A DNA stretch of 64,000 nucleotides. It comes from Sphingopyxis sp. (GTDB taxonomy: Bacteria; Pseudomonadota; Alphaproteobacteria; Sphingomonadales; Sphingomonadaceae). The stretch lies in contig NZ_JADIZJ010000001.1 of the NCBI RefSeq assembly GCF_016704835.1, forward strand, positions 186,001 through 250,000. Direction: 5' to 3'. The position numbers were made by a program, and so were the translations under genes. Positions 9,084 through 19,092 of this stretch are shown one piece after another. Position 1 is the stretch's first letter. Each line of letters opens with the position of its first letter. The notes beneath the pieces are model-generated. The model ran no database searches, was not told the DNA's origin, and saw nothing but the letters and a program-made list of their open reading frames with translations.

Positions 9084-11294
9084 TTACTTGGCGTAATTCC
9101 ACGTCCGTTCGGTCAGCTGGACCTGCGCTTCTTCGATCAGGTCGTCGGCCGACGCACCCAAGGCGAAACGGTAGGTTCCGCCCGCGATCTTCCAGCCTTT
9201 CGATGTCCAGTCGGCGAGCACGCGCGGGTCGATGGCGACCTCGACCCGGCGGGCCTCGCCGGGTTTCAGGTCGATCCGCGAAAACCCAACCAGTCGCCGG
9301 GTCTTTCCAAGCGGTGTTTCAACCAAATAGACTTGGCCGATATCGGCGCCGTCGCGGGCGCCGGTGTTGCGTAGCGTGAAGGATGCAGACGGAGTCTTGC
9401 CGCCCGTCACTGCGAGGCCTGAGCGCTCGAAGCTGGTGTAGCTCAGCCCATAGCCGAACGGATACAGCGGCTTGGCGCCTTTCCGGGCGAACCAGCGATA
9501 CCCGACGTCGGCGCCTTCGATATTATAATCGATGTCGAGCGTCTGCCCGGGCTTTCCATAGCCTTGAAAATTGGGTTCAATCGTCTCGGCGCCGGGAAGA
9601 CCCGGGCGTGGCAATTGTGCGACCGATGCGGGAAAGGTAACGGGAAGACGCCCCGACGGGTTCACATCGCCGAACAACACGGCGGCGATCCCCTCTCCGC
9701 CACGAGCGCCCGGATACCAGGCTTCAAGGATCGCAGCGACGTCGCCTTGCCACGGCATCGCCACCGGCCCACCGGTCTGGAGCACCACGACAGTGTTGGG
9801 ATTGGCCTTTGCAACCGCGGCCACCACTTCGTCCTGACCGGTCGGCAGCGACAGATCGGGGACGTCGAGCCCCTCGCTCATCCATTGCGTGGCGAACACA
9901 ATAACAAGATCGGCATTTTTTGCGGCGATCGCCGCTTCGGCAGGATAACGTCCGTCGCGAAAGGTCACTTCCGCCTGCGGGGCGCGCGCACGAATGGCCT
10001 GGAGCGGTGACGAGCGATGATAGTTTTGAGCCATTATCGGCGCGAACGGTCCCTCGGCCATGGTCGGCAACGAGACGACCGGCCCGCCTTCACCCTGCAC
10101 CTGTGACGAGCCCGCCCCCGAAAGGACACCGGCATCAGCATAGCCCCCGATGACCAGGATCTTTTTGGCCGAAGCTGCGAGCGGCAGGACATTGTTCTGG
10201 TTTTTCAGTAGAACCATGCCCTTTTCGGCGATCTCCTGCGCAACGGCGGCGCCCGCAGTAAAATCGATCGGCGCCTTGCGCGGCGGGTTCTGGTCGATGC
10301 CAACGGCATAGATCGACCGGAGGATGCGCCGGCTCATATCGGAGACCTTGTCGCGGTAACGCTTGTCCTGGTTCGCCGCGTCGAGCAGCGGCTTGCCAAA
10401 ATGCACCGCCGCGTCGAGCTGCGAGCCCGATTGCTGATCGAGACCCTTCAGCGCGAAATCGGTTGCCCGAACCGAACCCCAGTCGGACATGACCCAGCCC
10501 TTATAGCCCCAGTCCTTCTTCAGGACGCCATTGAGCAACGGGTCATTGCCGCACGCCTGTGCGCCGTTGACCTTGTTATAGGCGCACATGATCGAGCCGG
10601 GCTGCCCCTCCTCGATTGCAATTTCGAAAGCGAGGAGATCGCTCATCCGCAACGCGCCCTCGTTGATGATGCCGTTGTGAAACTGTCGTCCGATTTCGGT
10701 GGGGGTCAGCACGAAATGCTTGATCTTCGAGATGACGTTGCGCGACTGAATACCGGCCACTGCGGCGCCCCCGAGCAGACCGGAGTGGAGTGGATCTTCA
10801 CCCAGATATTCAAATGCGCGCCCGCCGCGCGGATCGCGGACGAGGTTGATCCCGCCAGCCAGCAGGACATTGAAACCCTTAGCGTGAGCTTCGCCAGCGA
10901 TCAGCGCGCCGCCCTCGCGCATGAGCTGTGGGCTCCAGGTCGACCCCATGGCGAGCCCGGACGGCAGCGCAGTGGCGCCGTCGCCGCGCATGCCGCCAAT
11001 GTAGGAGACCCCCAGACTGGCATCGGTTTCGGTCAAGGCGGGAATGTTGAGGCGTGCGATACCAGGAATATATCCAGCGCCGAACGGCACCCCTTCGGGC
11101 ACCTTTGTATCGCCATAAGGCATCGCAAGAATGCCGTTCAAAAGCGTGACCCGTTCGTCATTGGTCATCGCCCGCTCGGTGGCAGCGGCCCGCTTATCGG
11201 CATCGCCGGCGCTCAGCGGTACGTTGCCAACCTGAGCCATAGCCTGTGTTGAACAGGCGGCAAGCCATGCCGCGCAGCAGAGCCACGACCTCAT
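9084..11294 (-). CDS. GH3 beta-glucosidase (exported)
   Basis: A 736-residue glycoside hydrolase family 3 enzyme. I place the start at ATG 11294 because GGGGAG lies six bases upstream and the signal peptide MRSWLCCAAWLAACSTQAMA follows. The N-terminal TIM barrel carries the nucleophile Asp in GWVMSDWGSV and the substrate-binding GINLVRDPRGGRAFEYLGEDP stretch. The middle alpha/beta sandwich and C-terminal fibronectin-III-like domain (SLSYTSFERS, NTGARDGADIGQVY) are complete. It is expected to remove non-reducing beta-glucose (or a related sugar) from glycosides. It is the first gene of the minus-strand operon behind the LacI operators. Confidence 0.9.
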   Translation of the reverse strand: MRSWLCCAAWLAACSTQAMAQVGNVPLSAGDADKRAAATERAMTNDERVTLLNGILAMPYGDTKVPEGVPFGAGYIPGIARLNIPALTETDASLGVSYIGGMRGDGATALPSGLAMGSTWSPQLMREGGALIAGEAHAKGFNVLLAGGINLVRDPRGGRAFEYLGEDPLHSGLLGGAAVAGIQSRNVISKIKHFVLTPTEIGRQFHNGIINEGALRMSDLLAFEIAIEEGQPGSIMCAYNKVNGAQACGNDPLLNGVLKKDWGYKGWVMSDWGSVRATDFALKGLDQQSGSQLDAAVHFGKPLLDAANQDKRYRDKVSDMSRRILRSIYAVGIDQNPPRKAPIDFTAGAAVAQEIAEKGMVLLKNQNNVLPLAASAKKILVIGGYADAGVLSGAGSSQVQGEGGPVVSLPTMAEGPFAPIMAQNYHRSSPLQAIRARAPQAEVTFRDGRYPAEAAIAAKNADLVIVFATQWMSEGLDVPDLSLPTGQDEVVAAVAKANPNTVVVLQTGGPVAMPWQGDVAAILEAWYPGARGGEGIAAVLFGDVNPSGRLPVTFPASVAQLPRPGLPGAETIEPNFQGYGKPGQTLDIDYNIEGADVGYRWFARKGAKPLYPFGYGLSYTSFERSGLAVTGGKTPSASFTLRNTGARDGADIGQVYLVETPLGKTRRLVGFSRIDLKPGEARRVEVAIDPRVLADWTSKGWKIAGGTYRFALGASADDLIEEAQVQLTERTWNYAK

Positions 11295-11339
11295 ATCAAT
11301 CTCCCCCATCATTATTTTCGATTCGAAACCTATCATGAA

Positions 11340-11377
11340 TGTCAGCGCTGACAAGCTAAAATGTCAGCGCTGACATT
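11340..11377. promoter_or_regulatory. Two LacI-family palindromic operators
   Basis: The 14-base perfect palindrome TGTCAGCGCTGACA occurs at 11340-11353 and again at 11362-11375. The second copy extends to an 18-base perfect palindrome (11360-11377). The centres are 22 bases apart, about two helical turns. The CG at the dyad centre is typical of LacI/GalR-family operators. The sites lie between the divergent GH3 gene (start 11294) and the LacI-family gene (start 11418), so they should control both the glycoside operon and the regulator. Confidence 0.85.
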
Positions 11378-11417
11378 CGGGGTGGACTGGATACGTATTC
11401 GATGTCTAATAGACGCG

Positions 11418-12446
11418 ATGACTCTCACGCCCCCAAACTCGAAAAAGCCAGCGACGCTGGATCATGTTGCAGCGCTCGCCGGTGTGTCGGCGAAGACCGT
11501 ATCACGCGTCGTCAACCGCGACAGCAACGTCAGCGCCAAGACGCGTGAGCGGATCGAACGCGCGCTTCGAGAGACGGGTTACCGCGTAAACCAAGCGGCC
11601 CGTTCTCTTGCGACATCGCGGTCCTATCTGATCGGTGCCTTTATGCCGCACCTCTCGTCGTTTTACTTCGCGGAAATTTTTCGCGGCGCGGCAAAGGCGT
11701 GCCGCCAATATGGCTATCATCTCGTGCTGGAAGAATTTGACCATGGCGCCGAAAGCGTCGTGGATCGTTATGAACAGGGGCTGCGCGGCGCGCATTGCGA
11801 TGCCTTGATCCTGACGCCACCGACCTGCGACGATGAGAAGCTGCTCGACGCGCTTGATCGTGATGGAATGCGCTATGTCCGTATTGCCCCATCGAAGCAG
11901 ATCGACCGGTCGACCGCTCTCGGCGCTGATGATCGCCAGGGGGTCGAGGAACTGGTGCAGCACCTATGGGCAACCGGCCGCCGAAGCTTTGCCATGATCG
12001 CCGGGCCTGAAGATCATCTGGCGGCAACGATTCGCGAGCGGACCTTCTTCCAAACACTGGCCGAGTTGGGATGTGACGCCACCCGCCTGTCGATTGTCAG
12101 GCCAGAATGGAACGAGCCGATTGCAGATGCCGGTCGCGAGGCAACATTGCGTCTGTTTCGCGACCTGCAACAGAAACCCGACGCGATATTTGCGTTCAAC
12201 GATGAACTGGCGATCGGCGCGATGGCTGGCGTGCGCGAACTAGGCCTGTCGATCCCCGACGATGTGGCGATCGCGGGTTTCGATGACAGCTATGTGGCGC
12301 AGCTGGTTTGGCCTCCGCTTACCACCATCCATCAACCGATTGCCGATCTCGCTTTCCGGGCCGTCGGCATTATCGCCGGGTCCGCCGAACCGCGCGGTAG
12401 CGATGTGTGGCTGCCGACCAATCTCGTTGTTCGTGGTACCGCGTAA
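11418..12446 (+). CDS. LacI-family transcriptional regulator
   Basis: A 342-residue LacI/GalR repressor when started at ATG 11418. The longer frame from 11361 would begin inside the operator, so I reject that start. The N-terminal helix-turn-helix and hinge read ATLDHVAALAGVSAKTVSRVVN...RSLATSRS. The C-terminal periplasmic-binding-protein-like domain ends with DDVAIAGFDDSYVAQLVWPPLTTIHQP, the standard family signature. It is transcribed away from the GH3-TonB-receptor operon across two palindromic operators, so it probably represses that operon and itself until a sugar ligand binds. Confidence 0.92.
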   Translation: MTLTPPNSKKPATLDHVAALAGVSAKTVSRVVNRDSNVSAKTRERIERALRETGYRVNQAARSLATSRSYLIGAFMPHLSSFYFAEIFRGAAKACRQYGYHLVLEEFDHGAESVVDRYEQGLRGAHCDALILTPPTCDDEKLLDALDRDGMRYVRIAPSKQIDRSTALGADDRQGVEELVQHLWATGRRSFAMIAGPEDHLAATIRERTFFQTLAELGCDATRLSIVRPEWNEPIADAGREATLRLFRDLQQKPDAIFAFNDELAIGAMAGVRELGLSIPDDVAIAGFDDSYVAQLVWPPLTTIHQPIADLAFRAVGIIAGSAEPRGSDVWLPTNLVVRGTA

Positions 12447-12490
12447 GCCGTCGCCGACCGCTTCCGGCAAATTTTGCATTATATCCAGGG

Positions 12491-13126
12491 TCAATTTGAC
12501 AGGAGGATGATGCACGCTGCTCCAAACAAGATAACCGATGTCACGCGATTCATGGTGCGAACATGACCCGGGGCTTGAAACCATCGTGAAGCATGGCCGC
12601 AAATTGCAGCGTAGAAACCCATGGTCACGATATTTACGATTGCGATGACACCCATCACAGCCAAAACGTCAAGCATCTCGAGCTTCGCTAAATCAAAAAT
12701 TTGAGGCGACAAGCTCGAATGAAACAATATTGCTTTCGGATTTAGAGCCGAGACAATAATTCCCGTGCGCAACAGAATAGTCCATCGCTCCGATGCAACT
12801 TGCTCCGATCGCGCGACTTCTGTTTTTGCATTCCATATTCTCAGACTGAGCCAAGCCAAATATGCGAAGCCGGCATATTTGACCAGGTCGAGCATCCATT
12901 TATGCGCTTGAACGAGCGCTGCTAGCCCGAGCATCGCAAAGCCCAGCAACAACGCGTCACCCAGAGCAGCGCCAACGCCGACCAAAAAGGCTGCGCCGCG
13001 GCCTCTCCGCATTCCAACGGAGATGACCGTCAGCGTTGTCGGCCCCGGCACCGATGAAACTACAAATACTGCGCCCGCATATGCTGCGACAGCGACAATA
13101 TCTAAATTGAAAACATTGTCTATCAA
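12491..13126 (-). CDS. LysE/RhtB-family exporter
   Basis: A 211-residue inner-membrane protein with six hydrophobic segments. The early SSVPGPTTLTVISVGMRRGRGAA motif and the later SALNPKAILFHSSLSPQ motif define the LysE/RhtB amino-acid (homoserine/threonine type) exporter family. The frame starts with TTG at 13126; no upstream ATG in frame is evident. It is convergent with the LacI gene and lies 78 bases downstream of the carboxylesterase at 13205-14881. It may or may not belong to that operon. The substrate is unknown. Confidence 0.85.
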   Translation of the reverse strand: MIDNVFNLDIVAVAAYAGAVFVVSSVPGPTTLTVISVGMRRGRGAAFLVGVGAALGDALLLGFAMLGLAALVQAHKWMLDLVKYAGFAYLAWLSLRIWNAKTEVARSEQVASERWTILLRTGIIVSALNPKAILFHSSLSPQIFDLAKLEMLDVLAVMGVIAIVNIVTMGFYAAICGHASRWFQAPGHVRTMNRVTSVILFGAACIILLSN

Positions 13127-13204
13127 GCGGCGTTCACCCGGAACAAATCAATTTGTGTAGATTAGGAATATCCAAATTCTGTTTCAGAAACTAGACAGCC
13201 TAAC

Positions 13205-14881
13205 TTAGCTCCGAGCCAGGTTTCCGGTATTTACCATCCAATCACCGAACAGCGTCTGGTCCCAAAAAATACAATTATGCTTCTCACGAAATTCCGTCGA
13301 TGACAGTTTTTTATCTCCGTCGGGAGACAGGACCGCCGTTTCACCGGTCTTTCCGAATTCGGACAATGCCGCCGGTTCCCGGCCCCAGATGAAATCACCC
13401 CAGGTTTTTAGCATCCGATCGGACAAACCGACTTGCGCTGGGGAGAATGTCGGCGGCCCGGCGTGCAATTCCGACGGATAGCTGGTCTGAAAGACGTAGG
13501 GTATTTCGGCGGTATGGAATGCGCCCTTGGGTGCGCCAGGAAAGGCGAACAACGTGGGCGGAGCGCCCCGGTCGGCAAATTCATACGCGTAAACCGGTGC
13601 AAACCGGCTGTGGATCAGGTTAATGCTCTGCGTTCCACAGGCCCATTGATTGCTGACCGCCGTCGCGAATGTCGTATCGGGCGAGCCGTATTTATGCGGC
13701 GGGTAGGCTGCAAGAATCTTGGCGCCGAAGGGAGCGCGCGAAACGGCATCGCGATAGTCATCCTCCTTCCAACCAGCACCCGGCCGAATGGTTCGCATCG
13801 CGGTAAAAAAGCCGCCTTCATTCTCCGTGTGGCCTGACAGCACTGGAACCCGGGCAACTTTGCCCAGTTCGCGCATACGCCGGGGCTGTTCGGGCAACAC
13901 GTCGCCGTCCAGAATTATCGTCCAACCCGGCCAGCCCCGACTTGCTCCCGCGGCAGCAACAAGGGCGGCGGCCGGAACAGCCCGGAGACATTCGAGCAGT
14001 TTCGAGCGCGTATGGCAGCCGAATTCCTCGGCCAGTTTAGACGATGCACCGCGCTTTTGTTCGACGGCCCGCTCCACCATCGGCATACCATCGGCCAGCG
14101 AAGAATTTGGCCCCGACATCGTGATGGCGCGATGGAACAAGCCGCGAGCGCCGGGTGAGGCGATGTGCGCCCAAATACTGAACGCTCCTGCCGATTCCCC
14201 CATTGCGGTCACCCGCCGCGGGTCGCCGCCGAACGCCTTGATATTCTCCTGGACCCAGCGGAGCGCAGCCTGTTGGTCCAGCAGGGCATAATTGCCCGAA
14301 CCGTGCGTGGGACTTTCGGCATCCAGTTCGGGCAATGAGGCGAAACCGAGCGCTCCCAAGCGGTAGTTTACGGTGACGACCACCGTGCCCGTCTTCTCTG
14401 CGAACCGCGACGGATCGACATCTTGTGATGCGCCCGCGGTGAAGCCACCACCATGGAACCATACGGCGACCGGGCGTCTCTCCTTGATCCCCTTGGGCGT
14501 GTATATGTTCAAATAGAGGCAATCTTCATTGCCAACCGTTCCGCCGCCTGGTCCCCAACTCAAACTTGGGCATTTGGCCGCAAACTGCGTCGCTGATCTG
14601 ATACCCTTCCATGCTGCGGCGGGCACCGGCCGTTTCCAGCGCAGGTCTTTGACGGGCGGCGCCGCATACGGCACCCCGAGGAACGCCCGCGTCTGACCTA
14701 TCGCGACACCCTCGACGACACCCAGCCGCGTCGCGACCCTCAATGGGTCGGCCTTCGGCGCTGCCGACGCAACCGTGGACAACGACAGCAATAGCGCCAG
14801 AAAGATGCCATGCCGCGCGCGCCGCGTCACATCAGAACAAATCAAACCAGCCATCCACCTATTCCTCATGATAAAGACCAC
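13205..14881 (-). CDS. Carboxylesterase type B (intact)
   Basis: A 558-residue exported carboxylesterase with a complete frame. Residues 1-41 contain a basic start and a signal peptide ending ASAAP. EDCLYLNIYTP lies near residue 120, the oxyanion WFHGGGF near 141, and the Ser nucleophile is S230 in GESAG. The acidic residue is expected in SGHTENEGGF and the His in FHTAEIPYVF. Unlike the two esterases in the LacI-controlled locus, it has no frame break. It follows the tannase-family gene by 49 bases and probably shares its transcript. It is likely to hydrolyse aromatic or acyl esters. Confidence 0.88.
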   Translation of the reverse strand: MVFIMRNRWMAGLICSDVTRRARHGIFLALLLSLSTVASAAPKADPLRVATRLGVVEGVAIGQTRAFLGVPYAAPPVKDLRWKRPVPAAAWKGIRSATQFAAKCPSLSWGPGGGTVGNEDCLYLNIYTPKGIKERRPVAVWFHGGGFTAGASQDVDPSRFAEKTGTVVVTVNYRLGALGFASLPELDAESPTHGSGNYALLDQQAALRWVQENIKAFGGDPRRVTAMGESAGAFSIWAHIASPGARGLFHRAITMSGPNSSLADGMPMVERAVEQKRGASSKLAEEFGCHTRSKLLECLRAVPAAALVAAAGASRGWPGWTIILDGDVLPEQPRRMRELGKVARVPVLSGHTENEGGFFTAMRTIRPGAGWKEDDYRDAVSRAPFGAKILAAYPPHKYGSPDTTFATAVSNQWACGTQSINLIHSRFAPVYAYEFADRGAPPTLFAFPGAPKGAFHTAEIPYVFQTSYPSELHAGPPTFSPAQVGLSDRMLKTWGDFIWGREPAALSEFGKTGETAVLSPDGDKKLSSTEFREKHNCIFWDQTLFGDWMVNTGNLARS

Positions 14882-14930
14882 GCCATTGCCAACGGCAGTG
14901 CAGGCGTCTGTCTGATTTAGATCGCCGCTT

Positions 14931-16493
14931 TCATTGTTCTACGCATTCAAAATTCTCAGAATCCTCGGTGTCGCCGCGCCCTCTATAAATTGTTCGCGTT
15001 GGATAGGGGCAGTAGGACCTTGAATATGGCTTGGCCGAACCCGGCGGCGAATGTGTAGCCAGCCGTGCCGGCGCAATGCCCTTTTCCACCCAATCGATCA
15101 CGGGCGTCAAAGCGTCGATACTGCTCGGCCCATAGCCGCCCGCGCAATGCGCGACACCGGGGATGAGGAAGAGCCGATAGAATGCCTGAAGCTCATCGAT
15201 CCCGTAACGTCGCGACAGTTTATCGTAATAGCTTATGCCCATCTGCGGATTGAGCGCCGTGTCGGACCAGCCCCAATAGGTGATCATCTTGCCCCCGAGT
15301 GCGTGGAACCGATCGAGATCGGGTGTCGGATTCATGATCTCGCTGACGGAATTTCCCAAGGCCGGATCCCGCGAAAAGTTGAAATTGGCGGGATCATATT
15401 GCGCGTTCGCAAACACCATATTCGCCATCCAGCTATCTGCCATTTTTGGCAAATAGCCTTCGGACCCGTCGGACATCATGGCGAAGGGAGCGAAGGTGGA
15501 CACCGGCTCCGCCCCCACCGATTGCGGGTGAAAATAGGCACGGCCCTGCGCATCGCGCGGCCCGCCATAAAAATGATTGAGCGCCTGCGACTGCCGCGAA
15601 GTAAGGCAATCGGCCCCGTCGCTGCCCGCCTTGCACGCCCTGACGTCGCGCGCCGCGTCGAATTGACAGCGACGCGGATCATCGATCAGGCCATCCACCA
15701 GCCCATCAATCGCGTCGCATTTGCGCTTCACCGCTGCGAACACGGTCTCCATCTTCGCAACCGTCAAGCCGGCACCCGCGAAGGATTGCCGCGTCCACAG
15801 CCCCTTCACCATGATATTGTTCCAATCCAGCGTCGGCGCGGCCGCAGCTATGCCATCGAAATCATCCGGATATCGCTGCGCGGACATGACGCCTTGGCGG
15901 CCACCGGTGGAGCAGCCTTGCCAATAGCTATAATCTGCCGCGCGGCCATAAAATGCGGAGATTGCGGATTTGGCATATTGAACGGTCTTGTGCACCGCGA
16001 GATAGGCATGATCGACCATCTTCCCGGGATTGCGCGCAAAACTACCGCCAGGCTCGATCGCCGCAAGATGCCCCGTGTCGGTGCGAGCTACGGCAAAACC
16101 ATTTGCGATGCCCGCGTCGCGTGATGCCTTCATCGCCGGGGCATCGACGTCTTCACCCGCAAAACCGCCATTGCCAAACATGTACAGACGGCCGTTCCAT
16201 TGGATCGGCAAGTTGATTTGAAAACCTATTTCGGGCGCGATCACGCCATCGACACGGCAATGTGCGGGAACCCCGCCGACTGCGTCCACCAGCCGAACCG
16301 AGCGAATTTCGACATCCTCCGTCAGCGGCGCAGCCAATGCCCGGCAGTCGGTGGTCGCAGCGAACGGCGTCTGACGATAGTCCACGGCGCCGACGGTTGT
16401 CAGCGCAGCGGGGTTGCCACTCTGCGCATGGGCGATTGTGCCGATGCAAATTATTGTTGCAAAAAGCGCCAGAAACCTCTGCGTTCGCTTCAT
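14931..16493 (-). CDS. Tannase/feruloyl esterase family hydrolase
   Basis: A 520-residue exported enzyme of the tannase/feruloyl esterase family. It has a signal peptide ending AHAQS and the full CS-D-HC arrangement: Ser in YWQGCSTGGRQG, Asp in YWGWSDTALNP and His in PGVAHCAGG, with Cys next to Ser and His as is characteristic. Family members cleave esters of gallic, ferulic or other aromatic acids. The gene lies between the second TonB-dependent receptor and a carboxylesterase on the minus strand. With the catechol pathway about 5 kb away, release of an aromatic acid is plausible, but the ester is unknown. Confidence 0.88.
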   Translation of the reverse strand: MKRTQRFLALFATIICIGTIAHAQSGNPAALTTVGAVDYRQTPFAATTDCRALAAPLTEDVEIRSVRLVDAVGGVPAHCRVDGVIAPEIGFQINLPIQWNGRLYMFGNGGFAGEDVDAPAMKASRDAGIANGFAVARTDTGHLAAIEPGGSFARNPGKMVDHAYLAVHKTVQYAKSAISAFYGRAADYSYWQGCSTGGRQGVMSAQRYPDDFDGIAAAAPTLDWNNIMVKGLWTRQSFAGAGLTVAKMETVFAAVKRKCDAIDGLVDGLIDDPRRCQFDAARDVRACKAGSDGADCLTSRQSQALNHFYGGPRDAQGRAYFHPQSVGAEPVSTFAPFAMMSDGSEGYLPKMADSWMANMVFANAQYDPANFNFSRDPALGNSVSEIMNPTPDLDRFHALGGKMITYWGWSDTALNPQMGISYYDKLSRRYGIDELQAFYRLFLIPGVAHCAGGYGPSSIDALTPVIDWVEKGIAPARLATHSPPGSAKPYSRSYCPYPTRTIYRGRGDTEDSENFECVEQ

Positions 16494-16663
16494 TCAATCC
16501 CACTCCGTAGTGATCAGATCGCCTCGTCGCGCCGTCCAGAACCTGCAGGATGCCGCGCAGATCCAACCGCGGCGCTTCAAAGCGACGATGGTTGGCAGCC
16601 CTGTTGGTATAGAAACGGACAGGGCTGCCACCGAAAAATGCGCGGCTGGGTTCGCCGATGGTC

Positions 16664-19056
16664 TTAGAAACGCCACCGCAGGCTTGCGAAAACAGATCGG
16701 GGTGCGGCCAGATTGCCGGTCAATGTCCCGGTGGTGTTCACACTCTTGCCGATACTCGTAAATAGAATGCATCGGTCAGATTCTTGACGCCCGCGACGAT
16801 CTGCCAATCCTGGTTGGGGAAAGTATAAGTGACGCTTGCGTTGACCAGGATCGTCGCCTCCTGGGTGGTCTCAATGTCCTCAACCGAGCTGAATTGCATG
16901 TCGCTGGTCAGCGAAACATCGGCGCGCGTGAGCAACTCGCTGCCGTTGGCGAAGGGAATCGTCCAGCTCGCCCCCGCCGACGCTTTCCAAGACGGCGCGT
17001 AAGGAAGCTTGCTTCCAAGCGGGATTGGCGTTCCCTCGACCGCCGCCGTAGGATCGACGCGCGTGACCTTTGACTGGAGGTGGGACAGCGAAGCATCAAA
17101 GCGGAAATACCGCGATGGCGAGGCCGTCATTTCCAGCTCGAACCCCTTGATGCGGGCATCGCCGGCATTGATGATCGTCCCGAAAGGGGGCACGACATCG
17201 GGCAGAGTTCCAAAGCCCTGGAAGTCAGCGAACTTGGTGGTGAAGACCGCCAGATTCACGCGCAGCCGATTGTCGAGAAGATCCGCTTTGACGCCGGCTT
17301 CATAGGCAATCGCCGTTTCCGGATCATAGGAAGGCAAGAAGCTGACCTGGCCGATGATCCGCGGCGGAAAACCACCACTGCGAAAGCCTTCGGAATAGGT
17401 CACATAAGCGAAAATATCGTCGGTCAGATCCGCACCCAGCGAAACAAGCGGCGTCGCCTTGCTGACGGTCAGCTCGCCGTGGAGACCGCCGGGCGTTGCC
17501 GGGAGCAGAACAATCCGCGCGTCCTTCTTTTCGTTGGTCCAGCGCAAACCGCCCGTGAGGTGCAGCCGGTCGGTAATGTCGAAGGTCGCCTGACCAAAAA
17601 CCGCCTTGTTGTACGTATGCGTCGTCATCGTGTTTTCGGTCAGCAGGGGATAGGTCGTCCCCAGGAACGGCGCGACAGCCAGGGCCGACAGCACGTCAAC
17701 ATGGCTAAACGTCGTTTCATAGAGATAGTAGCCGCCCAGTATCCACTTCAACCGATCGTCGAAGGCTTCCCCGCTCAGCTGAAGTTCCTGACTATATTGG
17801 TCCGAGTCCTGACGATCTGCGCTCGATTGAAAGAACAGCGCACCGATCAGCCCGCCGTCCGCATCATAATTGCTGCGCAGGTTGCGATACGAAGAAATCG
17901 ACTGCAACGTCCCGAACGGCAGATCCAGCGACGCCGTCAGCGTCGTGCCCAGGCTGTCGAAGGCGTTTTTCGGCGAGACCTGGTTGAGGCTGCGATCGAA
18001 AAAAGCTGCATTTGATTTATACGGGTCCGTCGGAACCTGGACCGGGCCGAAGCATGCAGGATCGCTGGCCTGTCCCGCCGGCGAAAGACATGCACCAGGA
18101 TTTCCGCTAAAGGCGCTGTTGTAGAAGACGGCCGTCAACGCCCCCGGATAGGTTTTGAGAAGAATTCCGGTGCTGCCAGTATTGCGGGTCGATGAATAGT
18201 CGGCTGCCAAATCGATGGTCAGGTTGTCACTCGCCAGCCAGCGCGCTTGCCCCCGCACCGCCCATGTGTTGTCATCGCCAAACTCGCGCCCCTTATAGTT
18301 GACGAGATCGACATAGCCGTCCTTTCGCGTGCCATAGCCAGTCAGGCGAACGAAGAAGCTGTCACTCAGTGGCAGATTGAGCGACGCCTTGCCGCTGAAC
18401 TGCTGTCCCTTGACCCCGGTATAGCTGCCGATCGTCACTTCTGCCGAACCGGCAAAATCGGGGCCAGGCTTTTGGCTGATCAGGTTGATCGCGCCGCCGA
18501 TCGTGTTCTTACCGAACAGCGTCCCCTGCGGCCCGCGCAGAACTTCGACGCGTTCAAGATCGACAAGATCCAAAATGCTTCCGACGTTGCGCGTCACATA
18601 AACGCCGTCGACATAAAGACCCACTGCCGGATCAGCGGTCAGGACAGTATCGGCCTGCCCAAGCCCGCGAAGATAGATGGCCGGGGTCTTCGAACTGCCA
18701 TTGGCGCCCGAGGTTTGCAGCACGAGATTCGGGGTCGCCGCAGCCAGATCGGTGACGTCCGTCAGATTGCGCTCTTCCAGCATTTTTGCCGTCAATGCTG
18801 TCACCGCGACCGGGGTGGTTTGCAGATTCTCTTCGACCTTACGGGCCGTAACAATGATGTCTTCGTTGCCCCCCGATTGATCGTCCGCAGCGGCCACGTC
18901 TTGCGCGTGCGCTGTACCGGCAACAGTGCTGGCACTTGCAAGGCACACCAACATGAGCGCGAGCGAAGGCGACTTTGATCGCCTGACAGCGCGCATTCGA
19001 AGGCGCGACATCGTAGCGCCTACCAAATGGTTGTTCAACATTCCGTTCGAGTTCAC
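16664..19056 (-). pseudogene. TonB-dependent receptor (frameshift near C-terminus)
   Basis: A TonB-dependent outer-membrane receptor. From 19056 it shows a long basic N-terminus, a signal peptide ending AHAQDV, the TonB-box-like DIIVTARKVEEN and the plug motifs YLRGLG and VEVLRGPQGTLFGKN. The main frame stops after KNLTDAFYLR near 16738. In the next frame the expected barrel end follows (TGTLTGNLAAP...SLRWRF, stop at 16664), so one indel near 16745-16760 hides the last strand. The corrected length is about 797 residues. It is 36 bases downstream of the amidohydrolase gene and upstream of two esterases, which suggests uptake of an ester or amide substrate. Confidence 0.82.
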
Positions 19057-19092
19057 TGAGATTCCCCTATTTATATAGTAAAGAAGGCATTA

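Noticed and set aside
11323..11333. TTCGATTCGAAACC as a possible copy of the tRNA T-arm (attachment site)
   Set aside because: Only the TTCGAA-like core matches; the flanks do not follow tRNA-Gln, and it is a promoter region.
11361..11417. Upstream extension of the LacI-family gene
   Set aside because: The extension lies within and just after the operator palindrome and adds residues not found in the family; ATG 11418 is better.
15051..16124. 357-residue plus-strand open frame
   Set aside because: It is antisense to the tannase-family esterase, which has a signal peptide and the full CS-D-HC motif set.
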